In this document: piece by piece, positions 1-5,846 of the stretch
Position numbering within the stretch: the stretch's first letter is position 1
Layout: each line of letters begins with the position of its first letter
Assembly (NCBI GenBank): GCA_007119345.1
Contig: SKPV01000183.1
Coordinates: 1 to 6,326, forward strand
From: Halovivax sp.
Lineage (GTDB): Archaea > Halobacteriota > Halobacteria > Halobacteriales > Natrialbaceae
Direction: 5' to 3'
DNA length: 6,326 nt
Notes under the pieces: generated by a model
Databases searched by the model: none
What the model saw: only the letters and a program-made list of their open reading frames with translations
What the model was told of the DNA's origin: nothing
Translations under genes and position numbers: made by a program

Positions 1-44
1 CGGGGCGGTCGGGTCGTGCTCCGGTGGACGGGGCGGTCGGGTCG
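1..44. repeat. 16-base direct repeat, two copies
   Basis: The 16-mer CGGGGCGGTCGGGTCG occurs at 1-16 and again, identical, at 29-44, giving a 28-base period. More copies may lie to the left of the window edge. The rest of 1-125 is GC-rich and downstream of the minus-strand PH-domain gene. I see no start codon with a recognisable product and no promoter-like AT-rich box in it. Confidence 0.6.
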
Positions 45-125
45 GGACTCGAGCAACGTGGTCGTCGGGCCGGAACCCGGTTGGCGGAGTTCGGCGCTCG
101 CGAATCGGGCGGCGGCGTCGGCTCC

Positions 126-650
126 TCAGGGTGTCGACCGCGGATTCGAATGCTCGTTTCGACCTAACTGCCGTGAGAGCGCCGCGTTGGCCTCGCCCGG
201 GTCGGGGACCCGCGTGAAGGTCAGCTCCGGATCCCCGGAGCCGGCGGTGTAGACGGTGAGGTCGCCGAAGCCGAGCACCCGGCCGGCGACCGACTGTCGG
301 AGCGTCGTGTTCTGGACGCGATCCATCTTGAACTGGGTGACGTCCCGGGAGACCACGCCGCGCTTCTCGTAGAGCTCCTCGCTCGTGATCACGTAGCGCG
401 TGTTCGTCCAGAAGAGGAATCGAATCGCGGCCAGCGCGACCCCGGCGGCGAGCACGAGCACGCCGACCCAGCGGAGGGCCCAGAGCTCGCCCGGCCAGTT
501 CCACGCGGCGATCGCCCCGCCGAGGAGCGCCACGAGCACCGCGAGGATGAACCCCCGACCCAGCTCGATCGGGTGCGGTCGACTCGCCCAGACGACGCGC
601 TCTCCCTCGCTCAAGTGCAGCCAGTCGTACTCGTCGCCGTCGAGCGGCAC
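126..650 (-). CDS. PH domain-containing (YdbS-like) membrane protein
   Basis: The 174-residue protein belongs to the bacterial PH-domain (bPH2, YdbS/YdbT-like) family by its pattern. An N-terminal segment of about 30 residues with an ERVVWASRPHP motif precedes two hydrophobic helices (about 33-50 and 56-80). After these comes the typical start of the PH fold, TNTRYVITSEELYEKRG (82-98), then the conserved RVQNTTLRQS (111-120) and GFGDLTVYTAG (128-137). Both ends probably face the cytoplasm. The family has no established enzymatic role; bacterial relatives are membrane proteins of unclear function. Translation starts at a GTG, and a TATA-like box about 26-33 bases upstream supports this start and a nearly leaderless mRNA. 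The last 15 or so residues (GRNEHSNPRSTP) look unstructured. In many genomes such proteins are paired with a larger multi-PH-domain partner; if one exists here it lies beyond the left edge. The family call is from recognised motifs; the function is unknown. Confidence 0.85.
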   Translation of the reverse strand: MPLDGDEYDWLHLSEGERVVWASRPHPIELGRGFILAVLVALLGGAIAAWNWPGELWALRWVGVLVLAAGVALAAIRFLFWTNTRYVITSEELYEKRGVVSRDVTQFKMDRVQNTTLRQSVAGRVLGFGDLTVYTAGSGDPELTFTRVPDPGEANAALSRQLGRNEHSNPRSTP

Positions 651-675
651 GTGACCGGCGTACCCCGCCGTTCGG

Positions 676-683
676 TATAGTTA
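676..683 (-). promoter_or_regulatory. TATA-like box for the PH-domain gene
   Basis: Read on the minus strand this is TAACTATA, an AT-rich island in GC-rich surroundings. It ends 25 bases before the GTG start at 650. That spacing puts transcription start at or within a few bases of the start codon, as in the leaderless mRNAs common in haloarchaea. The call rests on spacing and composition only. Confidence 0.55.
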
Positions 684-744
684 GGCGGTGGATTCCCGGG
701 TTCGCGCCGCTCGTCACCGTTCCCCCTTCGCCATACCAAGCCGG

Positions 745-826
745 CTCCCTGCGGTCGGTCCTCGTCGCTCACGACTCCCTGCGGTCGGTCCTCGCCGCTC
801 GCGGCTCCCCGCGGTCGCCGTTCGCC
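745..826. repeat. 30-base tandem repeat, 2.7 units
   Basis: Units begin at 745, 775 and 805. The first two share CTCCCTGCGGTCGGTCCTCG, followed by a slightly varied CGCTC-type end. The third begins CTCCCCGCGGTCG and then drifts. The period is divisible by three, so the plus strand reads as a repeated SRLPAVGPRR peptide, but no start signal or gene context supports a protein there. Repeats of this composition (CTC-CTGCGGTC-GGTC) look like short GC-rich repeats I recall scattered between haloarchaeal genes; that resemblance is from memory and was not searched. Confidence 0.7.
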
Positions 827-831
827 ATACT

Positions 832-858
832 GAGACGGCTCACTCCGTTCGCCGTCTC
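832..858. repeat. Palindromic repeat / hairpin at the MATE 3' end
   Basis: GAGACGGC (832-839) and GCCGTCTC (851-858) are perfect 8-base inverted arms around an 11-base loop. The hairpin lies only a few bases past the MATE stop codon (863-865, minus strand). It could mark the 3' end of that mRNA or protect it. There is no T-rich tract after it on the minus strand, so it is not a classical archaeal terminator. A dispersed repeat element is equally likely, since the loop TCACTCCGTTC is of a type I recall as recurrent in haloarchaea. Confidence 0.55.
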
Positions 859-862
859 GCTC

Positions 863-2257
863 TCAGTCAGCGGTCGCCGCGGCCACCGCGCGACGGTTCA
901 TGCCCGAACTCGTCTCGTAGTAGTAGTAGAGCCCGAGCCCGACGGCCGCGACGACGTTCGAGATCGTCACGGCCCAGAAGACGCCGTGAACGTCCCAGCC
1001 GAGCGGGTACGCGAGGGCGACGGCGACCGGGAGCCGGACGGCCCAGTACTGGGCCAGCGACGCGATCATACTCGTGCGGGTCCGGCGGGCGCCGTTGAAG
1101 CCGGCCTGCAGGAGGTACGTCGCCCCGATCGCCCAGTAGCCGACCGCGAGGATGACGAGGTAGTCGGCGGCGAGCGCGAGCTCGGCGGCCGAGGCGTCCG
1201 GGACGAACACCCAGGCCAGCGTCTCGGGGATCGCGAGCTGGAGGAGGCCGACGAGGGTGAGCGCGCCGGCCGCGAGGCCGACGCCGGTCCAGGTCGTTCG
1301 CCGGGCGCGGTCCGGGCGGTCGGCGCCGAGGTTCTGGCCGACCATGCTCTGGGCGGCCTTCTGCAAGCCGAGGGCGGGGACGAACGCGACGCTGGCGACG
1401 CGAGCGCCGATCGTGTAGGCGGCGATGGCGGCCGCGCCGCCGACCGCGGCGACGATCCCGATCATCGCGACCCGGGCGGCCTGGGCGGCGCCGTGCTGCC
1501 CGGTCGTCGGCCAGCCGATGTCGACGATCTCCCGGCAGTCGCCGCGATCGAGCGCGAGCGCCTCGCGCGTCAGCCGGAAGCCGTCCCGGCCCGCGACGAA
1601 CATGCTCAGTCCGAGGACGAAGCCGCAGGCGTAGCCGATCCCCGTCGCCAGCGCGGCGCCGGCGACGCCGAGTTCCGGGAACGCCAGCCAGCCGAAGATG
1701 AGAAACGGGCTGAGGACGACGTTGACGCCCACGGCGAGGACGTTGATGTACAGCGCCGCGCGGGCGTCGCCCCAGCCGACGAAGCCGCCCTCGATCACGT
1801 CGCTCGCGGCGATCGTCGGCACCGCCACCAGCGCGAACACGGCCAGGTACTCCGCGGCGTACCGGGTCGTGTCCTCGCCGGCGCCGAAGACGCCCATGAT
1901 GTCGTGAGCGAAGTAGAACGAGACGCCGCCGACCGCGAGGCCGACGAGCACGCCGAGGAGCGTGCCGTTGACGGTGGCCCGACGCGCTCCCTCGACGTCG
2001 TCCGCCCCGGCCCGCTGGGAGACGAGCACCTGGGTGCCGACCATGGCGCCGATCGTGGCCGTCATCAACAGCGCCGTCACCGGGAAGTTGAGTCCGACGG
2101 CGGCGACGGCCTCGAGGCTGTGGCGGCCGAGCCAGAAGGTGTCGATGAGTTGTTGGGCGATCTGGACGAGGTTCTGGGCGAGCAGCGGCGTCGCCAGCAC
2201 CAGCAGCGTCGTCAGAATCGGCCCGTCGGTGATGTCCTCACGATCGACGTCGAGCAT
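863..2257 (-). CDS. MATE family efflux transporter
   Basis: This 464-residue integral membrane protein is a multidrug and toxic compound extrusion transporter of the NorM/DinF superfamily, which exports cationic or amphipathic compounds in exchange for Na+ or H+. About twelve hydrophobic helices can be traced in two six-helix halves, with a loop near 225-243 between them. Typical signatures are LIDTFWLGRHSLEAVAAVG (37-55) at the end of helix 1, Q76 and SQRAGADD (80-87) after helix 2, and MVGQNLGADRPDRARR (305-320) in the second half. D39 sits where archaeal MATE proteins carry a conserved helix-1 acidic residue; this is an inferred match. Length is normal for the family. I chose the ATG at 2257 (MLDVDRED). 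The longer frame from 2302 adds 15 atypical residues and would begin upstream of the TATA-like box at 2285-2294. The gene is divergent from lipA. Substrate cannot be told from sequence. Confidence 0.93.
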   Translation of the reverse strand: MLDVDREDITDGPILTTLLVLATPLLAQNLVQIAQQLIDTFWLGRHSLEAVAAVGLNFPVTALLMTATIGAMVGTQVLVSQRAGADDVEGARRATVNGTLLGVLVGLAVGGVSFYFAHDIMGVFGAGEDTTRYAAEYLAVFALVAVPTIAASDVIEGGFVGWGDARAALYINVLAVGVNVVLSPFLIFGWLAFPELGVAGAALATGIGYACGFVLGLSMFVAGRDGFRLTREALALDRGDCREIVDIGWPTTGQHGAAQAARVAMIGIVAAVGGAAAIAAYTIGARVASVAFVPALGLQKAAQSMVGQNLGADRPDRARRTTWTGVGLAAGALTLVGLLQLAIPETLAWVFVPDASAAELALAADYLVILAVGYWAIGATYLLQAGFNGARRTRTSMIASLAQYWAVRLPVAVALAYPLGWDVHGVFWAVTISNVVAAVGLGLYYYYETSSGMNRRAVAAATAD

Positions 2258-2284
2258 CGCAGTGGTCCGGAAATAGCCGGAGCA

Positions 2285-2294
2285 AATGATAAAT
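2285..2294 (-). promoter_or_regulatory. TATA-like box for the MATE gene
   Basis: On the minus strand this reads ATTTATCATT. Its centre is about 33 bases before the ATG at 2257, so the predicted mRNA leader is only a few bases. The box lies between the two in-frame start candidates (2257 and 2302) and therefore argues for the shorter protein. Confidence 0.55.
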
Positions 2295-2328
2295 GTTTTC
2301 ATCCGGCACGCTCTGACGGATCATCACG

Positions 2329-2336
2329 CTTTTTCC
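2329..2336 (+). promoter_or_regulatory. lipA: Weak TATA-like box for lipA
   Basis: GCTTTTTCC is the only T-rich run between the MATE promoter and lipA. It is centred about 27 bases before the lipA ATG at 2359. The spacing fits a leaderless lipA transcript; no Shine-Dalgarno sequence precedes the ATG, which agrees with that. The box is a poor match to consensus. Confidence 0.4.
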
Positions 2337-2358
2337 CCGTCGCCCCGACGCTTCGGGT

Positions 2359-3327
2359 ATGAGCCGCGCCCGGAAGCCCGACTGGCTGAAGATGCGGCCG
2401 CCGTCGGGGCGGGAGTTCGCCGGCATTCGCGAGACGCTGCGCGAGCACGACCTCCACACCGTCTGCGAGGAGGCGAACTGCCCCAATCTGGGGGAGTGCT
2501 GGTCCGGTGGCGCGGGGACCGGCGCCGGCGAGGGCGGGACGGCGACCTTCATGCTGATGGGGGACAAGTGTTCGCGGGCGTGCAACTTCTGTGACGTCCA
2601 GACCGGCGGGATGGAGCCGCTGGATCCCGACGAGCCGGAAAACGTCGCGAGCGCCGTCGCGGAGATCGGCCTCGACTACGTCGTCCTGACGAGCGTCGAC
2701 CGCGACGATCTGCCGGACCAGGGCGCGGGCCACTTCGCGGAGACGATCCGCGAGATCAAGGAGCGTCACCCCGGCATCCTCGTCGAGGTGCTGATCCCCG
2801 ACTTCCAGGGCGAGGAGCACCTGGTGGGCAAGATCGTCGACGCCGAGCCGGACGTCATCGCGCACAACGTCGAGACCGTCGAGCGACTGCAGTTCCCCGT
2901 CAGGGATCGGCGCGCGGGGTACGAGCAGTCCCTCTCGGTACTCGAGCAGGTCGACCGCGAGTCGGACATTCACACCAAGACGTCGATCATGCTCGGCCAC
3001 GGCGAGTACGACCACGAGGTCTATCGGACGCTCGCGGACTGTCGCGAGCGCGGCGTCGACATCGTCACGCTCGGCCAGTACCTTCGTCCCTCCCGGAATC
3101 ACCTGCCCGTGGCCCGCTACGATCACCCCGACAAGTACGAGACCTGGCGGCGGGTCGCCGAGGAGGAGCTCGGTTTTCTCTACTGCGCGAGCGGTCCGAT
3201 GGTGCGCTCGTCGTACAAAGCCGGGGAGCTGTTCGTCGATGCGGTACTCCGGGAGGGCAAGTCCCTCGAGGAGGCCCGTGCGGCGGCCCGGGGCGGCAGG
3301 TCCGTCGAGTCGGCCGGGAGCGACTGA
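2359..3327 (+). CDS. lipA: Lipoyl synthase (radical SAM, two 4Fe-4S clusters)
   Basis: LipA inserts two sulfur atoms at C6 and C8 of a protein-bound octanoyl group, making the lipoyl cofactor of 2-oxoacid dehydrogenase E2 subunits and of glycine cleavage H protein. All hallmarks are present in this 322-residue protein. The auxiliary-cluster cysteines are in CEEANCPNLGEC (C36, C41, C47). The radical SAM cluster cysteines are in CSRACNFC (C71, C75, C78). LGQYLRPSRNHLPV lies at 238-251, and the C-terminal RSSY (283-286) supplies the serine ligand of the auxiliary cluster. The auxiliary cluster is the sulfur source in this family. The gap between C47 and C71 holds a Gly-rich stretch (WSGGAGTGAGEGG, 48-60), longer than in E. 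coli LipA. The last residues (about 312-322) show no conserved motif and are encoded by sequence related to the downstream tandem repeat. The ATG has a leaderless-type promoter. The position just ahead of an E1/E2 operon fits its job. Confidence 0.97.
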   Translation: MSRARKPDWLKMRPPSGREFAGIRETLREHDLHTVCEEANCPNLGECWSGGAGTGAGEGGTATFMLMGDKCSRACNFCDVQTGGMEPLDPDEPENVASAVAEIGLDYVVLTSVDRDDLPDQGAGHFAETIREIKERHPGILVEVLIPDFQGEEHLVGKIVDAEPDVIAHNVETVERLQFPVRDRRAGYEQSLSVLEQVDRESDIHTKTSIMLGHGEYDHEVYRTLADCRERGVDIVTLGQYLRPSRNHLPVARYDHPDKYETWRRVAEEELGFLYCASGPMVRSSYKAGELFVDAVLREGKSLEEARAAARGGRSVESAGSD

Positions 3328-3433
3328 GCGGCGGCCCGGCGCGGTGGAGAGTCGGCCGGTTGTGGTGAGGCGGCGACGATTCGTCGAGTCGGCCGGTTGT
3401 GGTGAGGCGGCGACGATTCGTCGAGTCGGCCGG
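3307..3433. repeat. 37-base tandem repeat running out of the lipA 3' end
   Basis: Two identical 37-base units lie at 3349-3385 and 3386-3422, each starting GAGTCGGCCGGTTGTGGTGA. A third unit starts at 3423 and keeps only its first 11 bases clearly (GAGTCGGCCGG) before diverging. The same 11 bases occur at 3307-3317 inside the last codons of lipA, followed by a related stretch that contains the lipA stop codon. Unit length is not a multiple of three, so successive copies fall in different frames, and no start codon or ribosome site serves them. This looks like non-coding slippage or duplication of the lipA tail. There are no unique spacers, so it is not a CRISPR array. Confidence 0.8.
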
Positions 3434-3609
3434 GTCCGACGAGGCTGCGTCCGGCGTCGCCCGAACCGTGGTTCCGGCCCCGAGTCCCTGGCCCCGCCCA
3501 CGTCCGTCCAGTATTTCGAACGATCCGACCGCCAAATTGGACAAAATAATCGTTCCGCCCCGTCGCAAATACGGCCGTCCAGGATTGGTGCGGATCGGCG
3601 CCGGAGTGT

Positions 3610-3633
3610 GTGAGACCGTCGCAATAATCTCAC
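3610..3633. promoter_or_regulatory. Inverted repeat upstream of the pdhA promoter, possible operator
   Basis: GTGAGA (3610-3615) and TCTCAC (3628-3633) are perfect inverted arms separated by 12 bases. The element ends a few bases before the BRE/TATA region (3636-3650). Arm centres are 18 bases apart, a little under two helical turns, which suits a dimeric helix-turn-helix regulator. Six-base arms can occur by chance, so this is a candidate only. Confidence 0.35.
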
Positions 3634-3635
3634 CG

Positions 3636-3650
3636 TTAGTAAAGTATATA
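3636..3650 (+). promoter_or_regulatory. BRE/TATA promoter of the pdhABC operon
   Basis: TTAGTAAAGTATATA is the best TATA-type box in the window, with an A-rich BRE-like stretch just before it. The TATA core is about 3643-3650, so transcription should start near 3670-3676. That would leave a leader of roughly 33-39 bases before the pdhA GTG, unlike the leaderless genes to the left, and it agrees with the Shine-Dalgarno sequence seen at 3696-3701. Confidence 0.7.
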
Positions 3651-3670
3651 CGAAAATTCTATACCGGGAG

Positions 3671-3712
3671 GTGTACAACCGTAGGAACATGCGACGGAGG
3701 GTTCAATCGTGA
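3671..3712 (+). CDS. Possible 13-codon upstream ORF overlapping the pdhA start
   Basis: A GTG at 3671, close to the predicted transcription start, opens a frame that reads MYNRRNMRRRVQS and stops at TGA 3710-3712. The TGA overlaps the pdhA GTG (3709-3711) in the arrangement GTGA. An internal in-frame ATG at 3689 would give a 7-residue version. Five of the 13 residues are Arg, two of them read from AGG, which is usually a rare codon in GC-rich haloarchaea. The pdhA Shine-Dalgarno sequence lies inside this frame. It could be a translated leader that couples to pdhA, or an accident of a short frame. No product is inferred. Confidence 0.2.
   Translation: MYNRRNMRRRVQS
3696..3701 (+). promoter_or_regulatory. 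pdhA: Shine-Dalgarno sequence deciding the pdhA GTG start
   Basis: GGAGGG lies 7 bases before the GTG at 3709 and pairs with the anti-Shine-Dalgarno CCTCC. No in-frame ATG occurs nearby, and the residues that follow are the expected N terminus, so the GTG start is well supported. Confidence 0.75.
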
Positions 3713-4821
3713 GTACGTTACAGCAAGACCCCAGGGAGCGGGTCCAGGTCCTCGACGACGCCGGGCGCGTTCTCGACGGCGCGTCGGTACCTGACCTCTC
3801 CGAGGAGACGCTCGTGGAGATGTACGAACAGATGCGGCTGGCTCGCCACTTCGACCAGCGGGCCGTCAGCCTCCAGCGTCAGGGGCGGATGGGGACGTAC
3901 CCGCCGCTGTCCGGTCAGGAGGGCGCCCAGATCGGCAGCGCGACGGCGCTCGACGAGCAGGACTGGGTCTTCCCGAGCTACCGCGAGCACGGGGCCGCCC
4001 TCGTCCGCGGGCTGTCCCTGCAGCGGACGCTGCTGTACTGGATGGGCCACGAGCACGGCAACTACATCCCCGAGGACGTCAACCTGTTCACGGTCGCGGT
4101 GCCGATCGCGACCCAGATCCCCCACGCCGCGGGCGCCGCCTGGGCCTCGCGGCTCAAGGGAGAGGACGACGAGGCCTTCCTCTGTTACTTCGGCGACGGC
4201 GCCACCAGCGAGGGCGACTTCCACGAGGGGCTGAACTTCGCCGGGGTGTTCGACGCGCCGGCGATCTTCTTCTGTAACAACAACCAGTGGGCGATCTCCG
4301 TGCCCCGCGAGCGCCAGACCGCGAGCGCGACGATCGCTCAGAAGGCGACCGCCTACGGCTTCGAGGGCGTTCAGGTCGACGGGATGGACCCCCTCGCGGT
4401 GTACAAGGTGACCCGCGAGGCCGTCGAGAAGGCCAAGAACCCCGGCGAGGACGAGCTCCGGCCCACGCTGATCGAGGCGGTCCAGTACCGGTTCGGCGCC
4501 CACACGACCGCGGACGACCCGTCGGTCTACCGCGACGAGGAGGAAGTCGAGCGCTGGAAGCAGAAGGACCCGATCCCGCGGATGGAGCGGTTCCTGCGGG
4601 ACCGGGGCATGCTCGACGACGAGCGCGTCGACGCGATCGAGTCGAAGATCGAGACGGACGTCGCCGACGCGATCGACGCCGCCGAGGAGTTCGACCGGCC
4701 CGACCCCGCGGAGATCTTCGCGCACGTCTACGACGGGATGCCCCGGCGGCTCGAAGAACAGCTCGAGTGGCTCGAGACGCTCCGCGAACGCCACGGCGAC
4801 GAAGCGCTCCTGGAGGACTGA
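3709..4821 (+). CDS. pdhA: 2-oxoacid (pyruvate-type) dehydrogenase E1 component, alpha subunit
   Basis: With E1 beta this 370-residue subunit forms the thiamine diphosphate-dependent E1, which decarboxylates a 2-oxoacid and reductively acylates the E2 lipoyl group. The cofactor motif is clear: GDGATSEGD (162-170) leading to NNNQWAIS (190-197), the usual GDG...NN Mg/ThDP signature. Other family signs are MRLARHFDQRAVSLQRQGRM (42-61), the active-site region FPSYREHG (88-95), and PHAAGAAWA (138-146). AHTTADDPSVYRDEEEVERW (264-283) is the mobile loop next to the active site. In the animal branched-chain enzyme this loop carries the inhibitory phospho-serine; here that position appears to be Ala268. 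Length matches the Gram-positive and archaeal form rather than the fused E. coli AceE. It is the first gene of the operon. The loop resembles both pyruvate and branched-chain enzymes, so the substrate is uncertain. Confidence 0.95.
   Translation: MSTLQQDPRERVQVLDDAGRVLDGASVPDLSEETLVEMYEQMRLARHFDQRAVSLQRQGRMGTYPPLSGQEGAQIGSATALDEQDWVFPSYREHGAALVRGLSLQRTLLYWMGHEHGNYIPEDVNLFTVAVPIATQIPHAAGAAWASRLKGEDDEAFLCYFGDGATSEGDFHEGLNFAGVFDAPAIFFCNNNQWAISVPRERQTASATIAQKATAYGFEGVQVDGMDPLAVYKVTREAVEKAKNPGEDELRPTLIEAVQYRFGAHTTADDPSVYRDEEEVERWKQKDPIPRMERFLRDRGMLDDERVDAIESKIETDVADAIDAAEEFDRPDPAEIFAHVYDGMPRRLEEQLEWLETLRERHGDEALLED
4812..4817 (+). promoter_or_regulatory. pdhB: Shine-Dalgarno sequence for pdhB
   Basis: GGAGGA lies within the last codons of pdhA, 6 bases before the ATG at 4824. 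It marks that ATG as the start and rules out the long in-frame extension that runs back to about 4287 inside pdhA. Confidence 0.75.
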
Positions 4822-4823
4822 CC

Positions 4824-5843
4824 ATGGCTACGGAACAACAGACCCAGACGGCGGACGACGCCGGAGAGACGGAGAACCTCACGCTCGTCCAGGCCGTCCG
4901 CGACGGCCTGGCGACCGAGATGCGCCGGGACGACAGCGTCCTCGTGATGGGCGAGGACGTCGGCAAGAACGGCGGCGTCTTCCGCGCCACCGAGGGCCTC
5001 TACGACGAGTTCGGCGAGGACCGCGTCATCGATACGCCGCTGGCGGAGTCCGGCATCGCCGGCACCGCCGTCGGCATGGCCGCCTACGGTCTGCGGCCCG
5101 TCGCGGAGATGCAGTTCCTCGGCTTCATCTACCCCGCGTTCGACCAGATCGTCTCGCACGCGGCGCGCCTGCGGACGCGCTCGCGCGGACGATACACCTG
5201 TCCGCTCGTCGTCCGCGCCCCCTACGGCGGCGGAATTCGCGCCCCCGAACACCACTCGGAGTCCTCGGAGGCGATGTTCGCCCACCAACCCGGGTTGAAC
5301 GTCGTCATCCCCTCGACGCCGTACGACACGAAGGGGCTGCTGACGAGCGCCATCCGCTCGCCCGACCCCGTGATCTTCCTCGAGCCCAAGCTCATCTACC
5401 GCGCGTTCCGCGAGGAGGTGCCCGACGGCTCCTACGAGGTGCCGATCGGCGAGGCCGCCGTCCGCCGCGAGGGCGAGGACATCTCCGTGTTCACCTGGGG
5501 CGCGATGGCTCGCCAGACCCTGGAGGCCGCCGAGCAACTGGAGGGCGAGATCGACGTCGAGGTCGTCGACCTGCGGACGATCTCACCGCTCGACGTCGAC
5601 ACCATCGTCGACTCGTTCACGAAGACCGGCCGCGCCGCGGTCGTCCACGAGGCCCCCAAGACCGGCGGCCTCGCGGCGGAGATCACGGCGACGATCCAGG
5701 AGGAGGCCCTGCTCTACCAGGAGGCGCCGGTCGAGCGCATCACCGGGTTCGACACGCCGTTCCCGCTGTACGCGCTCGAGGACTACTACCTGCCGGAGCC
5801 GGCTCGCATCGTGGACGGCATCCGAGACGCGGTGGACTTCTGA
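4824..5843 (+). CDS. pdhB: 2-oxoacid (pyruvate-type) dehydrogenase E1 component, beta subunit
   Basis: This 339-residue protein is the partner of E1 alpha; the two form a heterotetramer with two ThDP sites at their interface. An acidic, Gln/Thr-rich N-terminal stretch (1-17) precedes the conserved LTLVQAVRDGLATEM (19-33). VMGEDVGKNGGVFRATEGL (41-59) is a family signature. TPLAESGIAGTAVGMA (71-86) holds Glu75, the residue expected to contact the ThDP aminopyrimidine. EMQFLGFIYPAFDQI (95-109) and RAPYGGGIRAPEHHSES (131-147) follow, with the active-site histidine in the HH pair (143-144). The C-terminal transketolase-like domain includes VVDLRTISPLD (247-257) and VHEAPKTGG (274-282). Length is typical. 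The start is 2 bases after the pdhA stop, so the two subunits are probably made by coupled translation. Confidence 0.96.
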   Translation: MATEQQTQTADDAGETENLTLVQAVRDGLATEMRRDDSVLVMGEDVGKNGGVFRATEGLYDEFGEDRVIDTPLAESGIAGTAVGMAAYGLRPVAEMQFLGFIYPAFDQIVSHAARLRTRSRGRYTCPLVVRAPYGGGIRAPEHHSESSEAMFAHQPGLNVVIPSTPYDTKGLLTSAIRSPDPVIFLEPKLIYRAFREEVPDGSYEVPIGEAAVRREGEDISVFTWGAMARQTLEAAEQLEGEIDVEVVDLRTISPLDVDTIVDSFTKTGRAAVVHEAPKTGGLAAEITATIQEEALLYQEAPVERITGFDTPFPLYALEDYYLPEPARIVDGIRDAVDF

Positions 5844-5846
5844 GCC

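Larger units (their letters stand above)
3328..3708. other. Gene-free gap between lipA and pdhA
   Basis: This 381-base gap has two parts. The first (to about 3500) is GC-rich and mostly tandem repeat and its decayed remains. The second (about 3505-3708) is much richer in A and T. It holds short palindromes (TTCGAA 3515-3520, CCAAATTGG 3532-3540, ACGGCCGT 3571-3578), an A-rich run at 3541-3550 and the pdhA promoter region. Reading frames cross the gap on both strands, but none has a plausible start signal or a recognisable product. There is no tRNA or other RNA gene that I can recognise. Confidence 0.7.

Noticed and set aside
3..174. Possible 3' end of a convergent plus-strand gene ending at TAA 172-174
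   Set aside because: The frame is open from the window edge but encodes Gly/Arg-rich sequence including the direct repeat, overlaps the PH-domain gene, and shows no known motif.
986..2362. 458-codon plus-strand frame opposite the MATE gene
   Set aside because: Its product is Asp/Glu/Arg/Gly-rich low-complexity sequence with no motif. Such frames are expected opposite real genes at this GC content, and the minus strand has a clear transporter.
3349..3459. CRISPR-like array of 37-base repeats
   Set aside because: The units are directly adjacent with no spacers between them, and copies decay in tandem fashion. No cas gene is present.
2299..3690. 463-codon minus-strand frame covering lipA and the gap
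   Set aside because: It is a mirror of lipA and the tandem repeat; the product is Arg-rich without recognisable domains, and lipA is certain on the other strand.
3399..3794. Plus-strand frame through the gap into pdhA
   Set aside because: It reads repeat sequence and the promoter region, has no start signal, and overlaps pdhA in another frame.
3718..4794. 358-codon minus-strand frame opposite pdhA
   Set aside because: Low-complexity shadow of a gene with unmistakable ThDP motifs on the plus strand; no promoter or ribosome site for it.
4287..4823. In-frame N-terminal extension of pdhB inside pdhA
   Set aside because: The extension is Arg/Gly/Asp low-complexity sequence out of frame with pdhA. 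The ATG at 4824 has a good Shine-Dalgarno sequence and gives the normal E1 beta N terminus.
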